From CAVXXD01 sp963765625 (GTDB lineage: Bacteria > Actinomycetota > Geothermincolia > Geothermincolales > Geothermincolaceae), in contig CAVXXD010000018.1 in assembly GCA_963765625.1 (NCBI GenBank), positions 124,001-188,000 of the forward strand: a stretch of DNA of 64,000 bases, in the 5' to 3' direction. The translations under genes were made by a program, and so were the position numbers. Positions 1 through 8,713 of the stretch are shown here, in pieces. Under the pieces are notes generated by a model. The model saw only the letters and a list, made by a program, of their open reading frames with translations, searched no databases and was not told the DNA's origin. Within the stretch, counting starts at the first letter, position 1. Each line of letters opens with the position of its first letter.

Positions 1-2
1 AG

Positions 3-269
3 CGGGAAGACGCCGTGGAGTTCTCCTTCCTCCTGTCTATCCCCACCATCGGCGCGGCCTTCGTCTACTCACTCTTCAAGATGCTCAAGAACGGAACGGC
101 GGGGCAGCCGTTCTCCTCCATGCTGCTGGGTGCCGCCGCCGCCGCGGTCACCGGCCTTTTCGCCATCGCCTTCCTGATGAAGTGGGTGAGGGACAGGGAC
201 TTCAAACCCTTTATTATCTACCGTATAGCCCTGTCCCTGGTGCTGCTGGTGGTATACATCCTCACTTGA
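3..269 (+). CDS. uppP: Undecaprenyl-diphosphatase UppP, C-terminal fragment
   Basis: Truncated by the window edge; the frame is open from base 3, so the start lies outside. UppP dephosphorylates undecaprenyl diphosphate in the membrane, recycling the lipid carrier for cell-wall synthesis. The visible 88 residues begin REDAVEFSFLLSIPTIGAA, which matches the family's conserved R-(E/D)-A-x-x-F-S-F-L-L-S-I-P segment. At least two hydrophobic helices follow (LLGAAAAAVTGLFAIAFLM and IALSLVLLVVYIL), as expected for the C-terminal membrane half. The stop overlaps by a few bases the stop of the convergent oxidoreductase. The family call is confident; the N-terminal half cannot be assessed. Confidence 0.85.
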   Translation, partial: REDAVEFSFLLSIPTIGAAFVYSLFKMLKNGTAGQPFSSMLLGAAAAAVTGLFAIAFLMKWVRDRDFKPFIIYRIALSLVLLVVYILT

Positions 270-1650
270 GCTCGCGCCAGAGGTTGAGGGCGCTGTCCGC
301 GGCCATCTCGGTCCCTACGCCGCGCCCGCCGACGTCCGCTCCCACCAGGTAGAAATTCTCGATGGGGGTCTGGTTGGCGAAACGGTTCTCGCCTACCTGA
401 AAACGATTCTGGGCTGCCCCGATCACCTCGGCGGTCCTGCGGCCGGAGATGTTGGCACAGTACCGGGTGTTGGTGCGCAACTTCCAGACCACGTGCTTCT
501 CGATATCAGGGTAGAGATACTGCATGGTGTTCTCGATCTTGTCGAGCACCTCCTCGCAGGCGGCGTCGGCTTGCTCGGGGTCGTCCAGGCTGGGCGACGT
601 CGGCGCGCCGGCCAGTACCAGCTGGCAGCCGGGAGGCGCCAGGGAGGGGTCGGCAGCCGAGGGAACCGGAAAGAACATGCCCACCTGCCGGTCGAGAAAT
701 TCCGGCAGGGGGAAGTAGTAGTTGAGGTGGGTCTTGACCACTTCGGCGTCGAGGGCGTATTTCACGCTGATGGCGGCCAGTGAGAGGCGCAGGTTGTCCG
801 TCTTCTCCAGGTAGCCCGCGGGGAAGTTGTGGCGCCCGGCCATCTCCACCGACTCCTTGACGCCGTTGTTGCTGATGACGATATCCGCGCCGATGATCTC
901 GCCGGATTCGGTCTCCACGCCCGTGGTCTTGCCGTTCTCCACTACCACGCGCGCCACCGGCGTGTTGTAGCGGACCTCGCCGCCTATCCTCTCCAGGGCG
1001 TCCAGGAAGTCTCTGGCCATGGCGCCCATCCCGCCGAGGGGATAGCAGAGGTTCTTCTCACGGATCTGCTCGGAGTAGCAGAGGATGAACTCCCCGGTGG
1101 AAGCCTGCCGGGGGGCGATCACCAGGTACATGCCGATGAACCCCGATATCAGCACGAAGAACTGGGGGTCCATGGTGAACTGCGTGAGGTAGTCGGACAG
1201 GGGATAGGAGTCGAGCTCCTTTATCTCCTCCGCGGTGCGGGGTTTCATGATGTCGGTGAAGAAGGCCTTCGCTCCCTCGCGGTTCTCCGGCAGCACGCCC
1301 AGTTCGTCGAAGGCCCGCTCCAGCATCGCCTCGTCGTCCATGTCCTGTGTGAGGCAGGCGCGCTTTCCGCCCACGTCCACGTAGATGGCCGGCTCCAGCA
1401 CCTTGAAATGAAGACCCCCTCCCACCTCGCGGCTTATCTCGCCCAGGGGGCCTTTCTCGCCCCGGGCCACCCAGTGCACGCCGGTGTCGTAGCGGAAACC
1501 TTCGCGCTCGAAGCTGGCGGCTTTGCCGCCGGAGAAATTGTTGCGCTCCAGGACCAGCACCCTGGCCCCTTCTTTCGCCAGCAGCGCGGCGACCCCCGCC
1601 CCGCCGATGCCCGTACCGATCACGATGACGCGCTTGTCTTTAAGATCCAT
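262..1650 (-). CDS. CrtI/phytoene-desaturase-like FAD oxidoreductase (copy A)
   Basis: 462 residues. An N-terminal Rossmann FAD-binding motif GTGIGGAGVAALLAKEG (about residues 12-28) is followed by an acidic residue in VLVLERN. The C-terminal FAD-contact segment FYLVGADVGGRGVGTEMAADS completes the signature of the phytoene desaturase / carotene isomerase / NAD(P)-FAD oxidoreductase superfamily. The start ATG has AAGGGGGG upstream. It is a close tandem paralogue of the gene at 1742-3133, with many identical blocks, implying recent duplication. No carotenoid synthase or prenyltransferase lies nearby, so the substrate may be a polyprenoid or an unrelated lipid. The exact reaction cannot be told from sequence. 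Confidence 0.8.
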   Translation of the reverse strand: MDLKDKRVIVIGTGIGGAGVAALLAKEGARVLVLERNNFSGGKAASFEREGFRYDTGVHWVARGEKGPLGEISREVGGGLHFKVLEPAIYVDVGGKRACLTQDMDDEAMLERAFDELGVLPENREGAKAFFTDIMKPRTAEEIKELDSYPLSDYLTQFTMDPQFFVLISGFIGMYLVIAPRQASTGEFILCYSEQIREKNLCYPLGGMGAMARDFLDALERIGGEVRYNTPVARVVVENGKTTGVETESGEIIGADIVISNNGVKESVEMAGRHNFPAGYLEKTDNLRLSLAAISVKYALDAEVVKTHLNYYFPLPEFLDRQVGMFFPVPSAADPSLAPPGCQLVLAGAPTSPSLDDPEQADAACEEVLDKIENTMQYLYPDIEKHVVWKLRTNTRYCANISGRRTAEVIGAAQNRFQVGENRFANQTPIENFYLVGADVGGRGVGTEMAADSALNLWRELK

Positions 1651-1684
1651 ATGCTGTGTGCCCCCCTTGAACCCTTAAAGAACA

Positions 1685-1709
1685 GAGGCCCGGCATGCCG
1701 CCGGGCCTC
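1685..1709 (-). terminator. Hairpin terminator between the two oxidoreductase genes
   Basis: A perfect 10-bp stem (GAGGCCCGGC / GCCGGGCCTC) with a 5-base loop sits between the stop of copy B and the start of copy A. Read on the minus strand it is followed by TGTTCTTT, a weak U-tract. It probably reduces read-through from copy B into copy A. Confidence 0.6.
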
Positions 1710-1741
1710 TCTAATGTTTCAACTATCCGGCCGGACCGTTG

Positions 1742-3133
1742 TCAGGCCTTGAGCTCGCGCCAGAGGATGAGGGCGCTGTCCGCGGCCATCTCGGTGCCCA
1801 CGCCACGCCCGCCGACGTCGGAACCTACCAGGTAGAAGTTCTCCAGCGGGGTCTTGTTTTTAGGCCGGTTCTTGCCCACCTGGAAGCGGTTCTGGGCCAG
1901 GCCGATCACTTCGCCGGTCTTGCGGCCGGAGATGTTGGCGTTGTACTGGGTGTTGGTGCGCAGCTTCCAGACCACGTGCTTCTCGATGTCCGGGTAGAGC
2001 TGCTGCATGGTGTACTCGATCTTGTCCAGCACTTCCTCGCAGGCGGCGTTGGCCTCTTCCGGGTTGTCCAGCTTGGGCGAGGTGGGCGCGCCGGCCAAAG
2101 CCAGCTGGCAGCCGGGAGGGGCAAGGCTGGGGTCGGCGGTCGAGGGCACCGGCAGGAATACGCCCACCTGCTTGTCCAGCTTGTCGAAGGTGGGGAAGTA
2201 GTAATTGAAATGTGGCTTCACTATCTCGGCGTCGAGGGCGTACTTGACGCTGACTGCGGCCAGCGAGACGCGCATGCCGTCCACCTTGGCCACGTAGTCG
2301 TCGGGGAAGTTGTGGCGCCCGGCCATCTCCACCGACTCCTTGATGCCGTTGTTGCTGATGACGATGTCGGCGCCGATGATCTCCCCGGACGCGGTCTCCA
2401 CCCCGGTGGCCTTGCCGCCTTCCACCACCACGCGCTTGACCTCGGTGTTGTAACGGACCTCGCCGCCCGTCCTCTCCAGGGCGTCCAGGTAGTCCTTGGA
2501 CATGGCGCCCATGCCACCCATGGGGTAGGAGAGGTTCTGCACCCGCGCCTGGGTCTCGAAGCAGTAGATGAACTCGGAAGTGGAAGCCTGCTTGGGGGCG
2601 ATGGTCAGGTGCATGCCGATGATGCCGGCGACGAAGACCATGAACTGCGGGTCCTGGGTGAACTGGGCGAGGTATTCCGTCGCCGGCACTTCCTCCAGGG
2701 CGGCCATCTCCTCCGCGGTGCGCGGCTTCATCACGTCGATAAAGAACTCCTTGGCCTTGTCCCGCTCCGATTCCGCTACCGCCAGCTCCGACAGGATGCG
2801 GTCCAGTTCCGACTCCTTGCCGAGCTCCTGGGTGAGGAGGGTCTCGTGGCCACCCACCATGAGCTTCATGGCCGGCTCGAGGGCCTTGAACTTAAGGCTG
2901 CCTCCTACTTCCTTGCTGATCTCGCCCAGGGGCCCCTTGTCGCCCCGCGCCACCCAGTGCACGCCGGTGTCGTAGATGAAACCCTCGCGCTCAAAGCTGG
3001 CGGCCTTGCCTCCCCAGAAACTGTTGCGCTCCAGCACGAGCACTTTCGCGCCCTCCTTGGCCAGGAGAGCCGCCACGCCCGCGCCGCCGATACCCGTGCC
3101 GATCACCACTACGCGTTTGTCTTTCAGGTCCAT
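1742..3133 (-). CDS. CrtI/phytoene-desaturase-like FAD oxidoreductase (copy B)
   Basis: 463 residues from ATG 3133, chosen because AGGAGGT lies about 12 bases upstream and because MDLKDKRV exactly matches the start of the neighbouring paralogue. An in-frame ATG at 3232 would add residues encoded by the leader and is rejected. FAD-binding GTGIGGAGVAALLAKEG follows the start, and FYLVGSDVGGRGVGTEMAADS lies near the C-terminus. Same superfamily as copy A. It is the first gene after a sigma-70-like promoter and a roughly 230-base leader containing a terminator-like hairpin, so expression may be attenuated. Substrate unknown. Confidence 0.8.
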   Translation of the reverse strand: MDLKDKRVVVIGTGIGGAGVAALLAKEGAKVLVLERNSFWGGKAASFEREGFIYDTGVHWVARGDKGPLGEISKEVGGSLKFKALEPAMKLMVGGHETLLTQELGKESELDRILSELAVAESERDKAKEFFIDVMKPRTAEEMAALEEVPATEYLAQFTQDPQFMVFVAGIIGMHLTIAPKQASTSEFIYCFETQARVQNLSYPMGGMGAMSKDYLDALERTGGEVRYNTEVKRVVVEGGKATGVETASGEIIGADIVISNNGIKESVEMAGRHNFPDDYVAKVDGMRVSLAAVSVKYALDAEIVKPHFNYYFPTFDKLDKQVGVFLPVPSTADPSLAPPGCQLALAGAPTSPKLDNPEEANAACEEVLDKIEYTMQQLYPDIEKHVVWKLRTNTQYNANISGRKTGEVIGLAQNRFQVGKNRPKNKTPLENFYLVGSDVGGRGVGTEMAADSALILWRELKA

Positions 3134-3362
3134 GTGTTTGATGACACCTCCTCGTCCTTCTTGTTCACAAAGCAAAATATTTCTGTGTAAAACTATTTGA
3201 ATTATATGGCGTTTGAGATACTTAGTCCACAAAAGAAAAACCCAAGGAACCTTTGGGGCCGCTATGCTTTCGCATACCGTTTTCTACTCGGCACCTTGGG
3301 CTTTCTGGGAAGCATTAATGAGTCTGGCTGACTCCATATTTTTCCCCGATTACCGCACGAAC
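3134..3362 (-). promoter_or_regulatory. Structured 5' leader with terminator-like hairpin (possible attenuator or riboswitch)
   Basis: Between the promoter and the oxidoreductase start the minus strand carries a small hairpin GAGTC-AGCCA-GACTC near 3320. Next comes a long stem closed by CCCAAGG (near 3290) and CCTTGGG (near 3240) that ends directly in TTTTTCTTTT. Inside it is a TATGC-GAAA-GCATA tetraloop stem. A strong hairpin plus U-tract ahead of a coding region suggests conditional termination. It matches no riboswitch class I can recall, so the class is left open. Confidence 0.5.
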
Positions 3363-3369
3363 AAATATC

Positions 3370-3397
3370 ATCTTACCACCTGTGAAAGACGTGTCAA
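3370..3397 (-). promoter_or_regulatory. Sigma-70-type promoter for the oxidoreductase leader
   Basis: On the minus strand a perfect -35 TTGACA (3397-3392) is followed after 16 bases by TAAGAT (3375-3370), a four-of-six match to the -10 consensus. Transcription would start near 3362 and run through the structured leader. Confidence 0.55.
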
Positions 3398-3561
3398 TAG
3401 GGTGGGGGGTAATTTCAGAGTGAAAAAATAATATTGGAATAATCTGGTAAATAAAAGGGTTTCAGCATAGCAAGCACATGCAGGGATTATGCCCTCAAAG
3501 CCCTTTGTGCCGCCGGCGGTTTAACCGACTGCGTGCGCTACTCTCCCACCAGCGACAACGC

Positions 3562-3590
3562 TTCAAACTACGTATATACTAATATATAAT
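3562..3590 (+). promoter_or_regulatory. Promoter of the dapA operon
   Basis: TTCAAA (3562-3567), a 17-base spacer, then a perfect TATAAT (3585-3590). It lies about 60 bases upstream of the chosen dapA start. The 3431-3561 stretch before it shows no gene. Confidence 0.6.
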
Positions 3591-3650
3591 CGAATCCCTG
3601 AACGAATGGATATCGTGTCTTCAAAGGACGCGGGATGGGAGATGATCGGC

Positions 3651-4568
3651 ATGGCGGATTGGCGGGTCAAGGGATGCATCATACCGGTGATCACTCCCTT
3701 CCAGCCCACGGGGGAGATAGACGAGAAAGCGATGCGCCGCATAGTGGACTTCGTAATAGAGGAGCAGGCCGCCGACGGCATCATCCCCTGCGGAACCACC
3801 GGGGAATCACCCACCCTCGATTACCACGAACACCTGCGGGTGATCGAAGTGGTGATGGAGCACACCGCGGGCCGGGTCCCGGTGATAGCCGGCACCGGTT
3901 CCAACAGCACCGCCGAAGCCATTGAGATGACCATGGCGGCGGAGAAGCTCGGAGTGGACGGAACCCTCCAGGTCGGCCCGTACTACAACCGCCCCAGCCA
4001 GGAAGGCTTGTTCCGCCACTTCCAGGCGATAGCGGAATCCACCAGCTTGCCCATCATCCTCTACAACATACCGGCGCGCACCGGCCGCAACATCGAGCCG
4101 GAGACGGTGGTGCGGCTGGCTTCCATTGAGAACATCGTGGGCATCAAGGACGCCACCGGAAGCATCCAGTACGCCTCGAACCTCTTCAAGGGCCTGGACG
4201 ACGCCGGCCTGGAGCTGGCCGTATATTCCGGCGAAGACGCTCTGACCTTCCTCATCCTGTGCCTGGGAGGACAGGGGTGCATAGCCGCGGTGGGCCACGT
4301 CCTCGGCAAGGAGTTCGCCCTTATGTGCCGCCTGGTGGAGAAGGGGGACATCACGGAGGCCCGGGAGCTCCATTACCGGATACTGCCGCTGGTCGACGCG
4401 CTCTTCCGCGAACCCAACCCCACCGGCTTCAAGCAGGCGCTGAAGTGGATGGGCGAACCGTCCGGAACCCTGCGCCTCCCCCTGGTGGAGATGAGCGAAA
4501 AAGGGAAGGAAGTCCTGCGCCGGGCCATGGTGGGACTGGGAAAGGCCCGCGAGGAAGACTGCGTGTGA
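3651..4568 (+). CDS. dapA: 4-hydroxy-tetrahydrodipicolinate synthase / DapA-family aldolase
   Basis: About 305 residues. DapA condenses pyruvate with aspartate semialdehyde in the lysine/diaminopimelate branch. The family motifs are present in order: pyruvate-binding GTTGES, YYNRPSQEG, the catalytic tyrosine in ILYNIPARTG, and the Schiff-base lysine in GIKDATG. The start at ATG 3651 puts GGGAG ten bases upstream; starts at 3606 and 3642 have poorer spacing. Some relatives (N-acetylneuraminate lyase, 2-keto-3-deoxygluconate aldolase) share this fold. The arginine after YNIPA and the overall length favour DapA, but the C-terminal region does not settle it. It is followed 21 bases later by the His-rich gene. 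Confidence 0.85.
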   Translation: MADWRVKGCIIPVITPFQPTGEIDEKAMRRIVDFVIEEQAADGIIPCGTTGESPTLDYHEHLRVIEVVMEHTAGRVPVIAGTGSNSTAEAIEMTMAAEKLGVDGTLQVGPYYNRPSQEGLFRHFQAIAESTSLPIILYNIPARTGRNIEPETVVRLASIENIVGIKDATGSIQYASNLFKGLDDAGLELAVYSGEDALTFLILCLGGQGCIAAVGHVLGKEFALMCRLVEKGDITEARELHYRILPLVDALFREPNPTGFKQALKWMGEPSGTLRLPLVEMSEKGKEVLRRAMVGLGKAREEDCV

Positions 4569-4589
4569 TTTTAAGGAAGGATGATCGCT

Positions 4590-4931
4590 ATGTGCAAGGA
4601 AGGCGTTGACCTGACGGCCGTGAAGGTGGCCTTGAAGCAAGGGGCTGACCGGTTACGCCTCGATGAGGAGCAGCTGCGACAGTGGGCGGCTTTGACCGGC
4701 AACGTGAATCTGGATGACGTGGCGGAGAAGCTGCGCAAGGGAGCGCTGCGCCTCGCGGAAGCGGAAGAACAGGTCCGTGACGCCATCGCCATGCTGGTGG
4801 AGGCGCAGATGCACACCCACACCCATACCCACGGCGACGGGCACACCCACGACCATCCCCACGACCACGACCAAGAGCATGACCACGGCCACGACCATGG
4901 CAGTGGCGGTATAACCATCATCCCGCTCTAG
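4590..4931 (+). CDS. Small protein with histidine-rich metal-binding tail
   Basis: 113 residues from ATG 4590, which has AAGGAAGG nine bases upstream; the ATG at 4581 abuts that site. The first 75 residues are a soluble, charged, helical segment rich in leucine and glutamate. The tail from about residue 78 is a run of HTHTHTHGDGHTHDH type, with some 18 histidines alternating with Asp, Thr and Gly, ending in a short hydrophobic GGITIIPL. Such tails bind Ni, Zn or Co in metallochaperones and storage proteins. No GTPase or transporter motif is present. It lies just behind dapA, probably cotranscribed. Family not recognised; a metal-buffering role is inference. Confidence 0.7.
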   Translation: MCKEGVDLTAVKVALKQGADRLRLDEEQLRQWAALTGNVNLDDVAEKLRKGALRLAEAEEQVRDAIAMLVEAQMHTHTHTHGDGHTHDHPHDHDQEHDHGHDHGSGGITIIPL

Positions 4932-4967
4932 GCGGGCACAGAAAATCGCGAGGAGTCACGAGGAGGC

Positions 4968-5348
4968 ATGAGCTTGGCGAGGATACTGGTAGCGGAGGAC
5001 GAGGAGCACATCCGGCGCATTCTCCTTCTACAGCTGGAGATGGAAGGCTACGAATCCGGGTCGGCCGCATCCGGAGAGGAGTGCCTGGCCCGCGTGGCCA
5101 CCTACCAGCCGGACCTGCTTATCCTCGACTACCTCCTGCCCGACTTAAGCGGCGACGAGATCATCGGCACCCTCCGCCGGGCCGACGACACCCTCGACTT
5201 GCCGGTCATCCTGTTGTCGGGGCTGGACCCCCAGCTGATCGAGGAAGGCCTCCTCTCCGACCCCGGGGTCTTCTACCTGGCCAAGCCCTTCAACAACGAG
5301 GAACTGCTCACCCTGGTCCGCCAGGTGCTCGCCCCCGTCGAAGAGTAG
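4968..5348 (+). CDS. Stand-alone response regulator receiver domain
   Basis: 126 residues, essentially one CheY-type domain. The acidic pocket is AEDEEH near residue 10, the phospho-acceptor Asp is in LILDYLLPDLSG near residue 53, the switch Ser is in VILLSG, and the conserved Lys is in YLAKPFNNEE. No output domain follows, so it acts by protein contact or as a phosphorelay intermediate. It has a clear GAGGAGG ribosome site. No histidine kinase is in the window; the HD-GYP protein 5.5 kb away is a possible but unproven signalling partner. Confidence 0.9.
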   Translation: MSLARILVAEDEEHIRRILLLQLEMEGYESGSAASGEECLARVATYQPDLLILDYLLPDLSGDEIIGTLRRADDTLDLPVILLSGLDPQLIEEGLLSDPGVFYLAKPFNNEELLTLVRQVLAPVEE

Positions 5349-5391
5349 CTGCCTCCGGCACTGCGGCGCGGCGGTTCTACAAAGCAAGCAT

Positions 5392-5420
5392 TTGACAGGC
5401 CTGTCACCTTCTCCTATCCT
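5392..5420 (+). promoter_or_regulatory. Promoter for the secreted repeat protein
   Basis: A perfect TTGACA (5392-5397), 17-base spacer, then TATCCT (5415-5420). It lies about 70 bases before the start codon at 5488, which has GAGGGAG upstream. An intact promoter and ribosome site sit before a badly frameshifted gene. Confidence 0.65.
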
Positions 5421-5487
5421 TCTAACTACACACGCCGGGGCGTTGGACTGGAACGAGTCCAATAAGCAGTGAGAGAGGGAGACGAAG

Positions 5488-8433
5488 ATGTTGCTTAAGC
5501 GTGCCGGTGCCGGGTTTATTCTGATTCTATTACCATGCCTGCTGATGATCCTGCTGGCTCTCCCCTCGAGCGAATCCCAGCGCCAGGCCCAGGCCGCCAC
5601 CGGCGAGATGATGCGGTGCTATTCATCCGTGAAAGGGGAACGATGCTTCTATTTGTGACTATGGGCCTGCCACCACCTCGGACGGCAGGTATGTGGTCTT
5701 TAGAGTCGGTGCGACCAATATGGTTGCCGGGGACAAAAATGGGAAGGACGACATCTTCCGCAAGGACCTGCTCACCGGGGACACCGCCTCTGCTCAACTG
5801 ACTCTTCGGGGACGGAGGGTGACGATGATAGCATCAATCTTTCGGTGAGCGCTGACGGAAGGTTTGTCTGTTTCGATTCGGCCGCCGACAACCTTGTTCC
5901 CGACGACACCAATGGTTATACGGACGTCTTCCGCAAGGACCTCGATACCGGCGCTATCGTGCGATGCTCCACAGACATCACCGGGCAGCAAGCAAACATC
6001 TCTAGTGACTTTACGGCGATCAGTGACGATGGACGATACGCGGTATTTTCTTCTGCGGCAAACAACCTGGTACCAAACGACACTAATGGCTGTGTCGATA
6101 TCTTTCGCAAGGATCTCGACACCAGCGCTATCGTGCGATGTTCCACTGATGCTTTGGGAATCGAGGGCAATGGTTCCAGCCAGTACTCCTGCGCCATCAG
6201 CGGAAATGGAAGGTATGAAGCATTCTACATCCGCTGCGAACAATCTCGTTCCCAACGATACCAATGGTTGTGACGACATATTCCGCAAGGACCTCGACAC
6301 CGGCGCTATCGTGCGATGCTCCACTGACGCTACCGGGCTGCAAGGAGTAAGTGACAGCGGCTCGCCGGTCATAAGTTATGACGGAAGATATCTGGGATTC
6401 TGTTCGAGGGCCAACAATCTTGTGCCCAGCGACGAAAATGGAAGCATCTACGATGTGTTTCGCAAAGATATCGAAACGGGCGCCGTGGTGAAGTGCTCGA
6501 CGAGGGCCGATGGCTCAGATGACAATAACCACAGCAGGACCCCCTCCTTGAGTTCCGATGGAAGATACATCACCTTTGTAACGACTGGAGAACTTGTCAA
6601 ATATCCTTGCCTGTATGAACCTTATGCTTACAGGAAGGACGTAGCCAGCGGGGAGATCGCGCTATGTCCTGCTACGAACGAGGGTATACTATCGAAGGCA
6701 ACTATTACAATGCGCGAATAAGCGGCTCGGGACAATACGTAGTCTTTGCTGATGTGGCTGTATACAGGAAGACAATGGGCATCGAGCCGCTTCCACCCCA
6801 TATGGATCATCTGGATCAGGATTCCGGCCCCAGTAGGATGCTCGGTTACGATAACCGGAAGCAATTTCGGAGCAACAAAAAACGACTCATATGTAAAATT
6901 TTCAGCCTTTTTCCAGCAACCGACTATACCTATTGGTCAGACAACAAGATAGTCTTCAAAGTGCCGGACTCTATGCTGGGTATCAATACCGTATGCGTTC
7001 ACACCAATCTCTGCGAGTCAAATTCTTTGGAGTTCTACGTGGGTTATTCTCTGGTTCTTGCGGAGGGGTATACGGGTCCAGGCTTTCAGGAGTACCTATG
7101 CATAGGCAATCCCAACGGAGCGGAAATCGAATTGGAAATCGATTATCTGTTTGGCGGGTATTATAGTCCACAATACTTGAGGGTGCCCGCCTGTTACTTT
7201 CGAATAACCGTGGACGTTAACAGCATTGTCCCAGACCAGGAAGTCTCTGTGTACATCCTGTCAAATTACGAAATAGCAGTTGAGCGCCCCATGTACTTCA
7301 ATTACGGAGGGGGCTCTGACAGGCGGGCATGACGCGGTGGCCAGCCAATGGATAAGCACGGACTGGTTCTTCGCCGAAGGCTATACCGGCCCCGGTTTCG
7401 ATGAGTGGATATGCGTATTAAACATGGGTGATGCCGATGCCAACGTGACCTTCCACTTCCAGACAGCCGAGGCGGGAGAGGTGATTCGGAACGCCGTGGT
7501 CCCGGTTGCATCCCGCGTTTCCTTCAAGGTCAACGATTTGCTGGGGCCGGATTATTCATGCTCCCTATGGCTGGAGTCGGACCAGTATGTGGTTGCCGAG
7601 CGCTCCATGTACTTCGATTACACGGGAACATGTGACGCTGACTGGGGAAGGGGGCCACTGCGTCATGGGCTTGCCTGGGCCTTGTCGCGAGTTCTATTTC
7701 GCCGAGGGCACTACCCGGACAGGTTTCGAGGAATGGCTGGACTTAGCAGAATCCCAACGATTCAGCAATCGAAATTGATGCCGTTTACCAGATGGGCGCG
7801 GATCAAGGCGATCCGGTAACCAGGAGTTATAGCATAGGGGCTGGCCAACGTCTCACCGTCTTCATTCCCGGCGAGGTGGGCTTGGACAAGGATGTTTCCG
7901 TTAAGCTCTCCAGCGACGCCTACTTCCTGGCCGAACGCCCCATGTATTTCCGCTACTCCGATGCCTGGGAGGGGGGCCATTGCGTCATCGGGGCATACCG
8001 GACCTCGTCGGACTGGTTCTTCGCCGAAGGCTATACCGGCTACGGCTTCCAGGAATGGCTCTGCCTGCAGAACCCCGGGACCAAGGAGTCCACGGTCGAA
8101 GTGACTTACCTCACCCAGGAGGCCGGGGCTCTCCACCAAAGACGGTCGAAATAGCGCCCCACTCCCGCCTGACCATCCGGGTCAACTCCGACGCGGGGGA
8201 GAACTACCAGCTCTCGACCCGCCTGCGGGTGCTCGAGGGGCCGGAGATCGTGGCCGAGCGCCCCATCTACTTCGACTTCAACGGCTGGGACGGCGGGCAC
8301 GACGTGGTAGGCTACGTCATGGAGAACGACCTGGGAACTTCCATGGGGAGCGCTTCTTTCCAGAGCACCGGCCAACGGTGGCTCGATCCTCATCCCCGCC
8401 GTCGACCTGTCCGGCTGGACGCGCAAGGAATAA
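5488..8433 (+). pseudogene. Secreted beta-propeller / IPT / 'FAEGYT' repeat surface protein, heavily frameshifted
   Basis: The gene starts at ATG 5488 with a signal peptide (a hydrophobic run such as FILILLPCLLMILLALP) and stops in frame at 5658. Homologous protein continues to TAA 8431-8433 only by changing frame roughly ten times, near 5655, 5785, 6230, 6690, 6780, 6905, 7310, 7640, 7740, 8130 and 8378. Reconstructed order: about five TolB/WD40-like blades (DGRYVVF...NNLVPNDTNG...DIFRKDL..GAIVRCSTD) from about 5690 to 6720; an IPT/TIG-like segment (VTITGSNFGATKNDSYVKF) near 6840-6905; then four repeats with FAEGYTGPGF.EWLC at their head and VAERPMYF at their tail, to about 8300. Shifts occur in both directions and are far denser than elsewhere, so genuine decay or misassembly of repeats is likely. 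It was presumably a cell-surface protein. Confidence 0.75.
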
Positions 8434-8436
8434 TCC

Positions 8437-8694
8437 TCACCCGCCGGCCATGGGCGGGAAGAGCGACACCACGTCGCCGTCGGCCAGCTTAGTGCGCTTG
8501 CCCTTGAGCTGGATGGCGTTACGCCCGTTGACCAGCACGGTGGCCGTCTTCAGCTGCTCGCGCAGGGCCGGGCCGTAGCGGGATGCCGCTTCGCGCAGCA
8601 CTTCTTCCACCGAAGAAGCCGAAGAGACGTCCATCTCGAAGCCCTTCTCCCCCGCTTCCCGGCGGAAGGTGGCGAACAGCTTGACCTGGACCAC
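8437..8694 (-). CDS. MoaD/ThiS-family sulfur-carrier protein
   Basis: 85 residues from GTG 8694. It has the beta-grasp fold pattern of MoaD (VQVKLFATFRREAG ... VLVNGRNAI ... LADGDVVSLFPPMAGG) and ends in the required C-terminal Gly-Gly, which is adenylated and thiocarboxylated for sulfur transfer. It lies 20 bases downstream of the aldehyde:ferredoxin oxidoreductase, so the likely role is supplying dithiolene sulfur to the tungsto-/molybdopterin cofactor of that enzyme. Such MoaD copies beside AOR genes are common. No MoaE is nearby. Confidence 0.85.
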   Translation of the reverse strand: MVQVKLFATFRREAGEKGFEMDVSSASSVEEVLREAASRYGPALREQLKTATVLVNGRNAIQLKGKRTKLADGDVVSLFPPMAGG

Positions 8695-8713
8695 CGGCCG
8701 CCCCGCCCCCGTC

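Noticed and set aside
829..3190. Long plus-strand open frames opposite the two FAD oxidoreductases
   Set aside because: They are antisense shadows of GC-rich genes: His/Gly/Val-rich composition, no motifs, no ribosome sites.
3134..3232. Longer N-terminus for copy B of the oxidoreductase from ATG 3232
   Set aside because: The added residues come from the structured leader, and the ATG at 3133 has the ribosome site and matches its paralogue.
4801..4914. CAC/CCA-rich tract that might be a repeat or CRISPR-like array
   Set aside because: It is coding sequence for alternating His-Thr and His-Asp residues, with no constant repeat-spacer structure.
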